Part shown: piece after piece, positions 34,501 to 47,120 of the stretch
Numbering within the stretch: the first letter of the stretch is position 1
Layout: the number at the start of each line of letters is the position of its first letter
DNA from: Papilionanthe hookeriana x Papilionanthe teres
Taxonomy: Eukaryota > Streptophyta > Magnoliopsida > Asparagales > Orchidaceae
DNA: 64,000 nt
Assembly (NCBI GenBank): GCA_022702705.1
Contig: CM040421.1
Location: forward strand, 806,001 to 870,000
Direction of reading: 5' to 3'
Translations under genes and position numbers: made by a program
Notes under the pieces: model-generated
Databases searched by the model: none
What the model was told of the DNA's origin: nothing
Seen by the model: the letters and a program-made list of their open reading frames with translations, nothing else

Positions 34501-35272
34501 ACATTAAATGTTGCTTCCTAATCATTAACTCCCATGGTTAACTCCTCTTTTTGCACAACAGTCATAGCTCGACTAGTAGTAAGAAATTGTCTTCCTAAAA
34601 TAATAGGAATCTCTTTATCTTCTTCCATATCAAGTACAATAAAGTCTACAGGAAAGATAAATTTGTTCACTTTAACTAGTTCATCTTCTATAACTCCTTT
34701 AGGATAGGTAATAGATCGATCAGCAAATTGCAGGGTTACAGTAATAGGAGAAATCTCTCCTAAATCTAACCTTCAAAAGATAGATAAGAGCATGAGATTA
34801 ATGCTAGCTCCTAAATCACATAAGGCCTTACCATAAATTTTTTCTCTAATAGCACATGATATAGTGAAACTTCCAGGATCTTTAAGCTTCTGAGGAAGCT
34901 TCTTCGGAATTATTGCACTGCATTCTTCAATTATTGCAACAGTTTCATAAGCTTTGAATTTCCTTTTTTTATTTATAATATCTTTCATGAATTTAGTATA
35001 ACTAGACATTTGTTCTAAAGCTTTAGCAAATGACATATTGATTGTAAGTTTTTTTAATATTTCAAAAAATTTTAAAAATTGTCGATCAAGGTTCTGTTGT
35101 CTAAGTCTAAGGAAAAGGAGGTGGTATTTTTTTCTACTTCATTTCTTTTTGGAGAAACAGGTTTCTCTTCTTTTTTAGAATTAATTTCTTTAGGTTTTTC
35201 TATTTCTTCTAACTCTTTCTCATTTTCAACTTCATTTTGAGTTCTTTCCTTTAACACCTTTCCACTTCTCAA
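34500..35272 (-). pseudogene. E2 protease and gag-pro linker, broken
   Basis: A charged linker (35272-35072: Lys/Glu-rich) is followed by LPQKLKDPGSFTISCAIREK and KALCDLGASINLMLLSIF, the retropepsin active-site region (DLGAS in place of the usual DTG/DSG). The second half to 34500 continues with frame breaks. Confidence 0.8.
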
Positions 35273-35626
35273 TTGAACAGTTTTAATTTATTCTTGCACA
35301 TTATCTTTAGGATTTACTTCCACATTACTAGGATGTGTTCCTTGAGGTCTATTACTAATTTCATTAGCAATTTGTCCCATTTGATTCTCAATATTTTTTA
35401 TCGCCACATTTTGGCTTTGTAATTGATTACCCATTTGTAAAATTAATTCTTCTATATACAACTTCTTTTCCTTAAATTGTTAATTAAAACCAGGAGGATA
35501 AGGAGGTTGATAGTTTGAATTTCCTTAATTATTCCAATTTCCAGTTGTGTTTATCTGATTACTTCCACATTGAGGATTTCCATTATTCCAATTAAAATTT
35601 GAATGATTCTTCCAACCTGGATTATA

Positions 35627-36014
35627 TTACTTAGAATATGGGTTATTAGTTTTGCTAGCTATGGCTTGTAATGTTTCTAAAGACGGGGAATCATTCATAT
35701 TTCCTAAATTTTCATTATTGACTTCAGGTATTTGGGACAGATTCATAGCATAATTATTCAATTTCTTAGATATTGTTGCTACTTGAGAAGCTAAAATAGA
35801 AAAGGCATCATTATCATGAATATTAGCCACGCTTTTAGGATTTAATCCTTCAGAAGGCCTTTGAAAATTATTAGTTGTCATTTCTTCAATTAAAGCATAA
35901 GCTTCATCAAATGATTTTTCAATTACAAAACCTCCAGCAGAAGCATCAATTATAGATCTAAGGGAACCTACTAATCTATTATAAAAAGTTTGAATAATTA
36001 AACAATCTGGTAAT
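35627..36014 (-). pseudogene. gag: E2 gag, 3' part
   Basis: On - it contains LIIQTFYNRLVGSLRSIID-like sequence and ANIHDNDAFSILASQVATIS, the second half of Athila gag. It begins exactly at the element B insertion; the first half is at 56984-57515. 35272-35627 is the Asn/Pro-rich gag tail with stops. Confidence 0.85.
36010..36014. repeat. TSD of element B, left copy (GTAAT)
   Basis: GTAAT flanks LTR start TGACCAAC here and recurs after the right LTR at 56979-56983. Confidence 0.9.
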
Positions 36015-36052
36015 TGACCAACTTTTAATATGTATGCAATTTTATGTTTATA

Positions 36053-36079
36053 GTAACGGTACCAAAAACTTGATCCCGC
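36053..36079 (-). other. Fossil LTR-end/primer-site junction inside the LTR
   Basis: On - the LTR reads GCGGGATCA, AGTTTT, TGGTACCGTTAC: the order LTR-end, 6-nt spacer, PBS found at the true junctions of E2 and E5. The present LTR end lies 56 bp further on. The right LTR has the same at 55436-55462. Confidence 0.75.
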
Positions 36080-37267
36080 TTTAAATATAGATATATGATT
36101 TAATGTATAATGTGGATTCTACGCAAGTATACGTATCGTATCAAGTAATACAGGGCTCTAGTGGAGTCCTGGTTATCGATCCCACAGGGAAGTTTTTAAC
36201 AGATTTGTTATCAGCTAAATTAAAAGGAATTACTTACTAATAAAGTGAACGGAAATTCAAAGTAACTGTAATAAACTAAAGTAAACTAATGCTTGAAATA
36301 AGTTTAAAGAATTTAGAAAAAGTATCCTTCTCCTTGTTTTTAGAAAATTAAGTGAATGATGAATTTAAATAGAATTTTTAAATTGTATTGTGACAAATAA
36401 GAGTATTCCTATTCTTTACCCTTTGGTCCAGGTGCAAAGAACATTGGCTAATCCTATGTTTGATTACTGAATCTGCGGCTAGGCTGGGAGGATACTAGCT
36501 GCCACTTCAGAGCTCCCACGTTCCCCTCACCCGAGGGCTAACATCTACACTTCAGCTCTCAAACAGTAGGACCGAATTGAGTATTTTAGTCTGTCACACT
36601 AAAATATCCAATTCTACGCACGATAATTAATATTTCCCTATTTATTTGCACCCGCCTTCCAAGGTTTTTGACTTCCCTGTATATTGGATGTAATTTTTAC
36701 TATAGTTGATAATTCAACATATTTTAACTACTCAATTGGCCAGATTGAAAGTAAATTAAGTTTTAAGTAAAAAAATTATCACAATTTATTTTAATATTAT
36801 ATTATGTGCTTCTATTTAATTTCATTAATCCGCATAATTTTCATAAACAAGGAGAAAGACTAAGAAAACTACTCAGAATGCATGGGAATAAAATAAAGCA
36901 TGGATTTCATTTAAAGTTAACAACAATAAACAAAGATACTTATCTTAATTTCCTCCCATGCGGACTCCTTGAAGTTCCTTTGACTTTTCCTTCTAGTACA
37001 GCAAACTAAATAGCACTCAAATTAACTTAAGAAACTCACTAAACACACTCAACTAAATTAAACTCACATAAAAGACTCTAGAGGAACTTTTTTAAGACTC
37101 AAAAGACACACTTAAGACAATAGAAAGAAACTCTAAAAAGGGACTCTAAAGGGACACTAAATCACTAAAATTCGGCCTCTATTTATAGAGGTAAGTAAAG
37201 GTCCAAGGGGTGCTTAAACACCTCTTCAAAAAGTGTCCAGGTTCAATGTATATGCATTTTGAACTGC

Positions 37268-37441
37268 CTCGCCGTCGGCGAGAAACGACCTCGCCATCAG
37301 CGGGGCTTCTAGAAGGTCTTCAAACCGCGCGATCTCCCTGTCGGCGGGCTCGGGCTCGCTGTCGGCGAGGTAGTTATAATTCCTTCAGAAATTCTCTTCA
37401 CGATCTCGCTGTCGACGGCCTCGATCTCGCCATCGGCGAAG
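37268..37441 (-). promoter_or_regulatory. GC palindrome cluster in U3 of element B (3' LTR)
   Basis: CTCGCCGTCGGCGAG at 37268-37282 is an inverted repeat around one central base. Three to four relaxed copies follow (CTCGCCATCAGCGG, CTCGCTGTCGGCGAG, CTCGCCATCGGCGA). On - the cluster lies upstream of the TATA box. The Arg-rich open frames over it are by-products. Confidence 0.8.
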
Positions 37442-37618
37442 TAGTTATATTTGCATGAATTTTCCTCCTTTTTGATCCAAATTTGCTCCATTTCATGCTT
37501 TTTGCTTCTATCGCTTATAAATCTTCATTCCTGCAATAAAATAAAGAAAATACCTTTCTTTAAAGTGTAATTTCACCAAAAATATATATGAACTTCTTAA
37601 TGTATTTTTCTGTGATCA

Positions 37619-37633
37619 AAATCCCCCAAACTT
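37619..37633 (-). other. Polypurine tract of element B
   Basis: On - AAGTTTGGGGGATTT abuts the 3' LTR start TGATCA. Confidence 0.88.
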
Positions 37634-38520
37634 AATTATTACTTGTCCTCAAGTAATTTTAATACTAAATAAAAATAATAATTTCTATAATATAATTTTT
37701 TTAATCCAGATAATATATGAATTAAATTTAAATAACATTATAATAAAGTTGAATAGAAATATTTTTAAGTAATTAAATTAACTTTATAGAGATAAGATTA
37801 TTTAGTTATCAACTCTAAGATTTCTAGCTTTCTATTTATTTCAGGAACGACTATATTTAAAATAGTAAATTACTTAAGATATTTAGATGATAGGAAGTTC
37901 AAGAAAATACTATTTAGCAAAATACTAATCCATAAATATAAGTTTAGAAATATAATTAAGTTCTACCCTTTAGGTTGATTCCATTGAAGCCAATTTTTGA
38001 TAAGGCATCTCCTCAAGCTTCTCCTCACTTATATTTTTTTTTCTTTTCTTTTCTTTTCTTTTCTTTTCTTTTTCTTGTCTTTTCTTTTTTTTCTTTTTTT
38101 TAAGTGAGGATTACTGTATCTGGATAGCCTGTTAATAATTTTGAACTTGAATTTCTCTTCCTAAATTTGAAACTTAAAATATTTCTTTGCTTATATATAT
38201 TTCATAGCCTTTACTTCATTGAGTTTCTATCCTTTCTTTTTCACTTAAATACTTAAGAATTTTCAATTTTTAGAATATAGTTTCCTTATTTTAAATTGTT
38301 TACTATATTCTTATTACTTTTAACCAAATATCTTATTCCATTAATTAATTGAATTACTAGAAATATTTTCTTTAACTTTATATAATAATTAAATAAAGTA
38401 ACTCATATTTATTGAATTGAAAATTACTATAGAAAATCATTTAATAATAATTTTTGAAAATAGAAATTAAGAACAATTTTAATAATTAATTTTGTATTTT
38501 TACCTTCCCCCAAACTTAAA
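37634..38520 (-). other. 3' UTR of element B with (TTTTC)n and internal polypurine tract
   Basis: Non-coding. A TTTTC-type run covers 38036-38102. An internal AAGTTTGGGGGAAGG on - lies at 38503-38517, repeating the core of the true PPT about 0.9 kb upstream of it. Confidence 0.8.
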
Positions 38521-38973
38521 TTTTTCTATCTTTACTACATAGTGAAAAAGGGAAAGTATATAAATAAAATTCATCATACCTTTGAGCTTTAGGTATTTCT
38601 TTTCATTGAAATTTTCGCAGGCTTTTTCATTACTTACATAACTTGTACTGTTAGTATTCTTCCACATATAATATTTAAAAAGAAAGTGCAGGGATGGAAA
38701 TTTTAAAATAAGTATCAAACATAACAAAGAAAACTTAATCTATTACTACACATACATTTAAAACTTAAACAATACATTAAAGAAAGACTAATATCCTATA
38801 TATAAAAATTTGCAACTAATTTAACACACATAAGAAATTTAATATCACTGCTCAAGCAAACAAACAACATATCAAGTCCAAAGTCCACAGAAAGTACTAA
38901 AATATTACACACAGAAATAATAAAGTTTGCAAAACAACAAATCTAAACAAACCAAACAAACTAAACAAAAGCT

Positions 38974-40161
38974 CTAATCTTCTACATTAAAATCCCAAAC
39001 TATGTCATCTCCCTGATCTCCAGGCTGTGAAGGCTGAGCAGGCTGGTATTGTAAATAACGGGGGCACTCAAGAAAGACAACATCTAAATCACCACTCCTA
39101 TATCGACGCTCAGCTTCATAGTATGCAATCTCGTACTCTGAATGTCGCTGGAGATATTCGCTATCATAATTGTGTCTTCTCTCCAAGCCTCCGATCCTTT
39201 GGTCTATATGCTCAAATCTTCTTTCCATATTTTCTCCAAATAACTCAAAACTCTTTCTACTCAGGGTTAATCCATTCATCAGATCTTGAAGGGTAAGAGT
39301 GGTGTACTGAGGGGGTGGTTCATAACTAGTAGAGGGTATATCTCTACTTGAAGAAGGTACATAATCCCTTGTCCCAGATCTCCATCCTTCGTGGGATTCA
39401 TATTTCTTTATATTAGCCTGAGTAAGGGGTTTCATAGGCTCTATACATTCCTCATCATCTCATGCCTCTACCCCAAATAATTAGCAAAGTGCATAGATAA
39501 GACCAGGATGTCCTAGTCCTCCTCCACTTTCATTTCTAGCAGTGGCTAATATATTTTTATATATAATATTTCTCACATTAGTACTCTTCTGGTTCTAAAT
39601 ACAGAAATTCAGAACTGCTCTATCTCTTGTTACCTCACTATGGTGGTAGGTAGGTAACAAAGAAGAACAAATAAAATAATGCCAGGCTTTAGATGTTGTG
39701 TTTAGCATAGAAAGAGGGAAGTTTACCCGTTCCCGCTGCTTTATCTTCCAGACTCCTTTCCCATCAGTGAGAAAGTCGATCACCTCTTCCAGTGGTCCTT
39801 CCATAGTTCCAAAAGTTTCATACTCGCTCATGTAGGTGTCTTGTACTTCATAATAAGCATTTATTCTAGCAGCGTTGAAATCTACAAAAAATCCTCTAAC
39901 CTTAACCGGTGCACCTTCAACCTGTGTTAAATTTGTATAAAATTCCTTTACTACTTCTACAGCTGCTCTGTTGGTAATGTAGCAGAAGTTTTCCCATCCT
40001 CGCTCCTTTATAACTCGTTCCACTTCTCCTCCTGGATTCTTGAAAACTCGATCTTGTATGCACTTTCTTGCTTGAATGTTTTGAAAATATCGAGTTTGTG
40101 CTCTTGCATTAATGAATCGAGTTTCGTCATATTCTATTCGCCGCTTTTGTCGTGAAGCCAT
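38974..40161 (-). pseudogene. Env-position ORF b of element B
   Basis: About 395 codons on -. It starts MASRQKRRIEYDETRF; then a region with GWENFCYITNRAAVEVVKEF, VRGFFVDFNAARIN, EEVIDFLTDGKGVWKIKQRE and SMLNTTSKAWHYFI; the C-terminal part (38974-39435) has SRKSFELFGENMERRFEHID, a coiled helical segment, and an acidic end. Three in-frame stops (TAG at 39595-39597, then TAA and TGA within 140 bp) break it; no shift is needed. It is a diverged relative of ORF a in the same element. The family is the putative plant transposon protein group of Athila-like elements. No signal peptide or membrane segment is evident, so an envelope role is not supported by sequence. Confidence 0.8.
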
Positions 40162-40351
40162 TTCTCGATCTGTGAAATTTGCAAAAATTTTAACTAAACT
40201 CCAAAATATTACTAAGAAGGCTTCCTACAACAACTAAAATCCATTTAAATCAATTTCTATGAAATTCTTCCAAGTATTTTCTTCACATTTCAAAATTTTT
40301 CAAAATATCCCAATGTAGAAGAAATCAATGGTGAAAATCAAAAATTTTTTG

Positions 40352-40356
40352 TATAG
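40352..40356. repeat. TSD of the solo giant LTR, left copy (TATAG)
   Basis: TATAG precedes TGTCGGC and recurs at 47691-47695 after GGTCAACA. Confidence 0.88.
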
Positions 40357-41825
40357 TGTCGGCACTATTTTTAGGTTGTGTTGTATTTTAAAAGGGGTCG
40401 CCTAACAGAAGTTGTCGGCGAATTTAAATTTTTAATTTAAATATATATATATAATTTAGAAAGTAGTATTTGATTTTGAAAATAATTTTAAATTTGAGAT
40501 TGAACCGATCTCACATCCCAAATAGTTTATATAAACGAGCACCGCACCATAAACCACGTATCTATCCCTAAGGATGGACACACCGCTCGACGGTGGGGCT
40601 CGATCAAATAAACTAGAAGTTTTGTGACATCCGTTTGTCCGCGAACCAATTTTATAAGCCGACAAATTCCCTCGCTTAATATGAAAGTATTAAACAGGGT
40701 TTATATTACTCAGGTTCTTTAAAATTCCCTATAAGGGCAAGCCCCTATAGTTAATTACATCTTAAGTGACGGGAATCACCTAAGAAAACTCTCGATAATA
40801 ACCAATAATTCCGCTCTCAAGAATTTCAAAGTTTAAGGTTTTCAAAGATTGAATTTTGGAATTTCAATAGTGGAATGGATCAAATTTGGAACATTTTGTT
40901 TTGTGAATCCAAAGGAAGAAAGGTAGGAGAAATCACCGATTCGAAGTGAACTTCGGTAATTTCCCGACTATCCTATTGTTTGGCTTGAATTTAGGAAAGT
41001 CCTAATGTTTATTTAGTATTTCAATCTTGCCAATTTTAATTAATTAGGGCTTATATTTGTATGATAAAATCAAACAAATAGCTTAGAAGATGTGAGGGTT
41101 TATTGTCGTATCGGACGACTACCTCGGAATCCTAAGACCGGTTAGGGCTTAATTTGCAATGCAAATGCCTAACGAAGAGTTGAGGATTTATGTTGCACTA
41201 GGCAAGCTACCTCGAAGTCCTATGGCTTTGTTGTTTAATTCTAAGAAGGATTTGCTGAAGTAGGTTCAAGTTTTGCTGACGACGACGGCCGTGCTGCCCA
41301 CCATGCTCCAAGCTCCTTGTTGTTGCAGAGGTTTAGTTTTAGAAATCATAAATCAGGAGATGTGAAAAGTGTTTTGGTTTAGAGAAGTCTTAATTTCCAA
41401 GTGTTTTTGTATTTTGATTAAAACAAATCTTAGAGTTGATTATAACGACACCGGTTAAGATCCCACGGTTCCATCCTTCCGGCATCATTATTTTTATCGG
41501 ATTCACTTAGTCCAGATGAATTTGCTAAACTCAACTGAATGAGTTCCACACTTTCATTTAGACCGTGGGAAATCCCGTTAGCAACACGTAGGTTACATCA
41601 TCCGAGGTATTCCCGATCATCCAACAGGACGTTTTAATTTAGTTGTAATTGTAGTTTTGTGTTACTGTTTGTGATTAAATTTTGAGTTGTTTTATATTTT
41701 GAAATGTTGTGGCGGTGAATTTTATCTTGCAATGACTTTTAACTTAGTTTTGGTTTCAGTTTTAGGGACTATCCTAAAGGTGTGGGTTTTCATGCAACAG
41801 TTGTTTTATCATGCAAGAAAAGTAA

Positions 41826-41908
41826 AGTGCATTTGCAATAAAGTAAATTGCAAGAAAATAAATTGCAATAAAGTAAATTGCAATAAAGTAAATTGCAATA
41901 AAATAAAA
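41826..41908. repeat. 15-bp tandem repeat in the solo LTR
   Basis: TAAATTGCAATAAAG-like units recur about five times. They create open frames rich in Cys-Asn-Lys or Tyr-Phe-Ile on opposite strands that are not likely to be genes. Confidence 0.8.
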
Positions 41909-42449
41909 GCGTACCTGGTGGGTCTTCCCGTCATCCCAAGCTGCACTTAAAACACAATTAGAATATTTAAACAAGTTCCTAGGTAAAGCTAAAGGAAGGG
42001 TTATGGTTTTCTACCAAATTCCTAATCCTATAGCTAGTCATCTCCTATGACGTCTAGGTTCTTTGTGTTTTTGTTTGAAGACGATTTTCTTCATCAAAGA
42101 ATAATTAAATCCAATTGTTCTTATAAATATCCTATCATATTGAGGAAGTGCTTAAGAAGAATCTTAAACATCTTTTCAATATTTCTAGGATTGTTTTAAG
42201 TCCAAATGAATTTAATTATATAAATGAATCAATCGTCCGAGGTTTTCAAGTTTTGTTAACTTGCTCAGTGATCTAGGACATTTGAATATCCTATGAGTGA
42301 AGTAACACTTCATTTAATGTTTTATTTAGGAGTTATAAAAACTAAAGCTTTCAAGGGTAAATTAGTATTCAAATGATTTGATTTAAGTTAAAGGGTTTAA
42401 ATTTGGAATAGTTGTTCAAGTTGCTTTATATTTAGTTTCTTTCTTGTTT

Positions 42450-42730
42450 TAGGTGATGTTATATTTAATTCAACTTAATTTAATTGAGCTTTAATTTAAT
42501 TTAATTTAATTTAATTTGATTTGATGTTTAATTAATTTGATTTAATTTTAATTTAATTTGATTTAATTTAATTTAATTTAATTATTTAATTTAATTTAGT
42601 TTAATTTAATTTAATTTAATTTAATTTAATTTAATTTAATTTTTAATTTAATTTAATTATTTAATTTAATTTATTTGATTTAATTTAATTTAATTTAATT
42701 ATTTAATTTAATTTTTAATTTTAATTGAAA
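42450..42730. repeat. TTTAA-type microsatellite in the solo LTR
   Basis: Runs of TTTAATTTAATTT, the counterpart of 8130-8545. Confidence 0.88.
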
Positions 42731-44499
42731 TTTTAAAAGAGTTTAATAATTTAATTAAGTCTTTTAATATTTTACATTTGAGTTATCATTTTAATTAAGA
42801 GTTAAGTATTAATGATATAATTAGTTTAGGGATTTTTAAATTAAAGAATAAATCTCTTCCTAATAAATATCCCTTATTTTAATAATTCCAATTTATTATT
42901 CTTCCAAATTTAATCTATTATTTAATTAAAGTTTAATCATTTTGAAATTATTTAATGGGTTTCTACCCTTTAATTATTTAAATTTCAATCATCCAAATCA
43001 GATTAAGATCAAATATTTTACTTGTTGATTTTTTATTAAACCTAAAGTTTTAATTAAGGGTTAAGAGTTTAATTACCATTTTACCCCTTAAGCTTAATAA
43101 TTTCATAACTCACTAAATTGAACTCAAATGAACTTGAAATTTTTATGTGACTTCACTCATGTGTCAATAAAGACATGAGAGGAGAAAATGTGATTTTTAC
43201 GTATTTAATTTATTTATATAATTATTTTTGGTGGAAAATAGAGATTTTCAAGGAAAATTTGATAACATGACCAAAGGAACTGTCCTTAAGAAAATTAGGG
43301 GACATTTCTAATGACCAGAGAAGCACTTGGACCAATTTTGGTGATTTTTTGAATTATATTATTTTTATTATAATTATTTTGAGTTTTGGAGTGTTAATTA
43401 ATTTAAAAATAAAATAAATGTTGAAAAATAGATTTTATATTTTTCAAAAATCTCTCTGATATCAAGGAAACCAGAGAAGCAAATTTTGCAATTTTCTGAT
43501 TTTTCTATGATTTATTATAATTATTTTAGTGAAAATGCTAGAAAATACATTTTTTAATTTTAAAATTACCTTAGGGCTTTAAAATTCAATATCTCACTAA
43601 ATAGACCTAAGAAAAATGTGGGATTTGTTCCTAAGTGATTAAAATTCAAAATGTGACATTTTGGTGTATTTTATTATTTTTGTGATTTTTATTATTTTTT
43701 AATTATTAAAAATATTAAAATATTATTAAAAATCAACTTTTTTAGAAAATTGAAATTTTAATTTTCTTAGATTCCCCTAATATCAGAGAGGCTCCAAAAC
43801 CAATTTGATGAATTTTTGAAAAGTATTTTAAAAGTTATGAATTTTTAAAGTTTAAAATGGCTAAGTGACTTAATCAACCCAATTAGTGGGGCTAACCAAG
43901 TCCAATTGACCTCAAATTTTTATGGTGGATTCCTCTAATCCTAAAGGTCAGTGGAGAATTGATTTCAAGTCAATTTGATGCCCGGTTAACTCTAATTAAT
44001 TAAAGACCTATTTTGGGTGTTTAAGCCAATTAGGGTTGTTTTGAATGAACTAAGCCAAAATCTATTTTTCCTAGGGTTCTCTGATCATAAGGAACATCAC
44101 CAAATTTTCCTAGAATTTATTTCACAACATGCTATTTACTGGAATTAAAATACTCAAAACAGTGACCTGAACTTAAAAATCAAGAACTCTTCATAGGGAT
44201 GGCCTCGACTTTGGAAAATTTAGGGAATGTTCCCAAATTCGGAGGCTTCAAAAGCCCTATGGTCTCATGCCATGGTGAATTGTATGCATGCATGGAGAAT
44301 TAAAACAATGCAGAGAGTAAATAAATTATAAAAAATAAAATATTTGATGAAATTAAGTGATTTCTTTTCCACATTATTCTCCTCTCTTCACCGAGCAAGA
44401 GGGTATTTTTATTTTATTTTTCTGATTTTTCTACACAGAGATATGAATTTTTGAAGTTTAGGGAATTAAATAAATCGGAAAATACCCTATTTTTCTATT

Positions 44500-44710
44500 T
44501 ATCCACGCGGCGCCGCCGCATCCTCGGCGGCTCCGAAAGACCACGCGGCGCGCTCCCATTCGACGCCGCCACCCGAGTCGGCAGCCGGGCCCCGCGGTTC
44601 TCGTACCGTCTCCCGGTCCGACGCCATCCGAGTCGTCCGTCCGCGCATGTATTGAATGGACGGCATCCGTTCATCGTCCCCAAGTGTTCTCACCCGAGAG
44701 CCGTCCACAC
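44500..44710. other. CpG-dense GC-rich block in the solo LTR
   Basis: Contains CGCGGCGCCGCCGCATCC and many CpG. Open frames on both strands here are compositional. The left copy has the same block with fewer CpG. Confidence 0.6.
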
Positions 44711-45298
44711 TAAATCCACTAAGATCTCACTCGATTCTCAATGGATTTTCATGTTCTTATACTCTATGGATTCGTCTCGAAGAGACAAACACATCTATAC
44801 GGCTAACATGCATTGAAACTAAGGCATTTGAAATGGAGAATCTCCGAAGCTCGGGATGAAGAGTTAGCTCATACCTTGGCTCGGAGAAGTGTGGCTTCAA
44901 TCCGAGAGTTGTTGCACCTTCGATTGGGTCCCGACAAGCTCCGGATGAAGTCTCCTGGTCCAGGGAATTGTCCGGATATGATTTCGACCAAGCCCGATCA
45001 CAAAGCTTGGAGGCTGGAGCAACCGGGTGGCTCGGAGATGGGGCTTTTGATGGTGGACACCTTCTCTTGGTCGCAGTGAAGGTGTAGAGCCAATCAATTT
45101 GGGAATTGGCTCACTCGTGGAGAAGTGTCCTGGTTTTGGGTGGAATTTCAACTCCGAAATTGAGCTTACGGAGGAGAAATGGCGAGGGATTTCATCTAGG
45201 GATCAAGTGCTCTAAGGATGGAGAAGGGTGCTAGAACAATTTTGGCGAGTTTTGGCAAGGTTTGTGCTTCTCTCCTTCTCATGGCCGAGAGGGTGGAG

Positions 45299-45306
45299 TT
45301 TAAATA
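45299..45306 (-). promoter_or_regulatory. TATA box of the solo giant LTR
   Basis: TATTTAAA on -, in the same context as 5602-5609 (CT-rich flanks, GGCCATG about 20 bp downstream). Confidence 0.5.
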
Positions 45307-45559
45307 GAAGCGGGTTGGGGGCCTCCCGGGGGAGTTAGGGCTTGGGATCGACTGCTCTGGTGAGGAGAAGATCAACCATGGTAGCCACTGGGGATGGGGC
45401 AGCTCGGCAAGTGAGAATTTCAATGTTGGCTCACATGTGAGCTCTCGGCCATGGTGTTTTCCGGCGGCCGGTGGCCGGCCGGCCGGCATGGGTCACCCTC
45501 AAGGTCGAGTGGGTCGGGGCTGGAGGTTTGTGCAATCAATTGGCCATGGACATGTGTAA

Positions 45560-47120
45560 AGGCTTTGATCCAAAGTGAAATGGGGCATGGCTAGATTTGG
45601 ACCTAAATGGGTCAACCCACCCATTTGGGCTAGGTGCACCACCCAAGGCCTGGTTTAGGTGAGGAGAAAGTGATTTGGATCAGCTTGATTAGTGGGGTCA
45701 AGTCACAATCCAAGTACAATTAGGCTTAAGCATGGTTTAGTGGAGTCATGGAAGTGGTTAATCACCTTTAGGAATTAAGGAAAGAGCCTCCTCCTTTTGC
45801 CCAAAATGGCATGGTGACATGTAAAGAGGCTCTCATGGCTTGCATATGGCTTGTGCATGGCTCCATGGCTCCATTTGGCTTGGGAAAAGTGAAGTCAATT
45901 TCATGGAAATGGATTTAAGGAAAATTTTGGTATTTAGGGGTAATTTGGCATGAGGCTTGATTTGGAATTATTTGATGATGAATTTAGGACTTAGGTGATG
46001 GCTTTAATTAAGTGAATGATAAATGGAGATGTCATGTGGGCTTTAGGGTGGATTTTGGGCTTTTTGAAAGGGTTTTAGATGGGCTTTTAAGATGGATTAG
46101 GAAAGTGGGCTTTTGAATTTTAAAATGGATTTTGAGATGAAATTTTGTAAAGAGGTTGGGCCAAATAATTGTTGGGTTTAGCTCATGGATGTGTCATGAG
46201 TGACTTGAAGCAAATTTGGGGTAGTTTGGGCTTGAATTGGGTTGGATTTGAATTCTTTTGGTGAATGGGCCAATATAGGTCCAAGTGGGCCAAGTTGGGC
46301 CAATGTTGAGCTAGGGTTGAAATTGATGTAAAATTAATGTTGAGAAATGTTTATGGGAGTGTTTCAAAGGAGTTTTGACTTTGGTTGGGTTTTGATTTTG
46401 GGGTTTGGGTTCATTTGGGTTAGGTTTGGGTTTAGGTCAAAAATGGGCCTTTTAGCTTTGGGTTGAGTTTGAGTGGGGTTTGGGTTCAAATTTTGGGCAA
46501 ATCATGCTAGTGTTTTGTTTGTGGGGATGTTAAGGAGGATTTAGAAAAGTTTTGGGGTTAATTGGAGTTGAATGGGTGAGTTTGAGTTAGGTTTGGGTCA
46601 TGGGTCCAAATTGGGCTTTAAGGCCAAAAGTGGAATTGGATCTAAATGTCAACCAAATTGGACTTGGATTTGGTCTAGATTGGTATTGGGGATGTTGAAT
46701 TGAAGTTTAGAATTGAATTGGACCAAAATTGGGGTCAATTGGGTAGGTTTGGTTTGACATTGGGTTCACTTTGGGTTAAAATGGGTCAATTTGGGGGTTT
46801 TGACAAAAGTAGGGTAAATTGACACAATTGGCCCATGGTGTAGTTGGACAAAATGAAATTGGGAATATTTAGGATTTTCTGGAATTTTTTGGGAATTTTC
46901 TAAATTTTTGGATTTTTAGGCCAAGAAGGGTATTTTGGGTATTTGGAGGGTATTGGGAGGTATTTTTGGAATCTTTGGTATTTTTGGGTATGGATGATCA
47001 ATTTGAGTGATGTGGAGATGTTGGAGATTGATTTTGGAAAATTTTGGGTAATTTGGAAATTTTGCAAAAATTTGGGTAATTTCAAGGGTTTTGGGTAGGT
47101 TTAGTAGGTGTAGGGTCCTG
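45560..47120 (-). other. G/T-rich asymmetric block in the solo LTR
   Basis: On + this is dominated by GGGTTTGGG, TTTGGGTT and GGGCC runs; the inverse of 3740-5350. Potential G-quadruplex strings lie around 46380-46450. Confidence 0.75.

Larger units (their letters stand above)
36015..37618 (-). mobile_element. 3' LTR of element B
   Basis: 1604 bp, TG...CA. It contains a fossil primer site (36053-36064), the U5 signature TATCGATCCCACAGGGAAG (36174-36192), a TATA box on - near 37182 and GC palindromes at 37268-37441. Confidence 0.95.

Noticed and set aside
37210..37491. Arg-rich frames on both strands
   Set aside because: Created by the GC palindrome cluster in the LTR; the other LTR copy does not keep them intact.
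41687..41974. Cys-Asn-Lys repeat protein (+) and Tyr-Phe-Ile repeat protein (-)
   Set aside because: Both come from a 15-bp DNA repeat in the giant LTR, whose left copy has fewer, irregular units.
44451..45489. Overlapping frames on both strands in GC-rich DNA
   Set aside because: Part of the giant LTR; length follows from high GC and few stop codons. No family recognised.
45560..47120. Degenerate telomere-like DNA (GGGTTT runs)
   Set aside because: Not the TTTAGGG repeat in tandem; the block is part of a defined LTR with exact ends.
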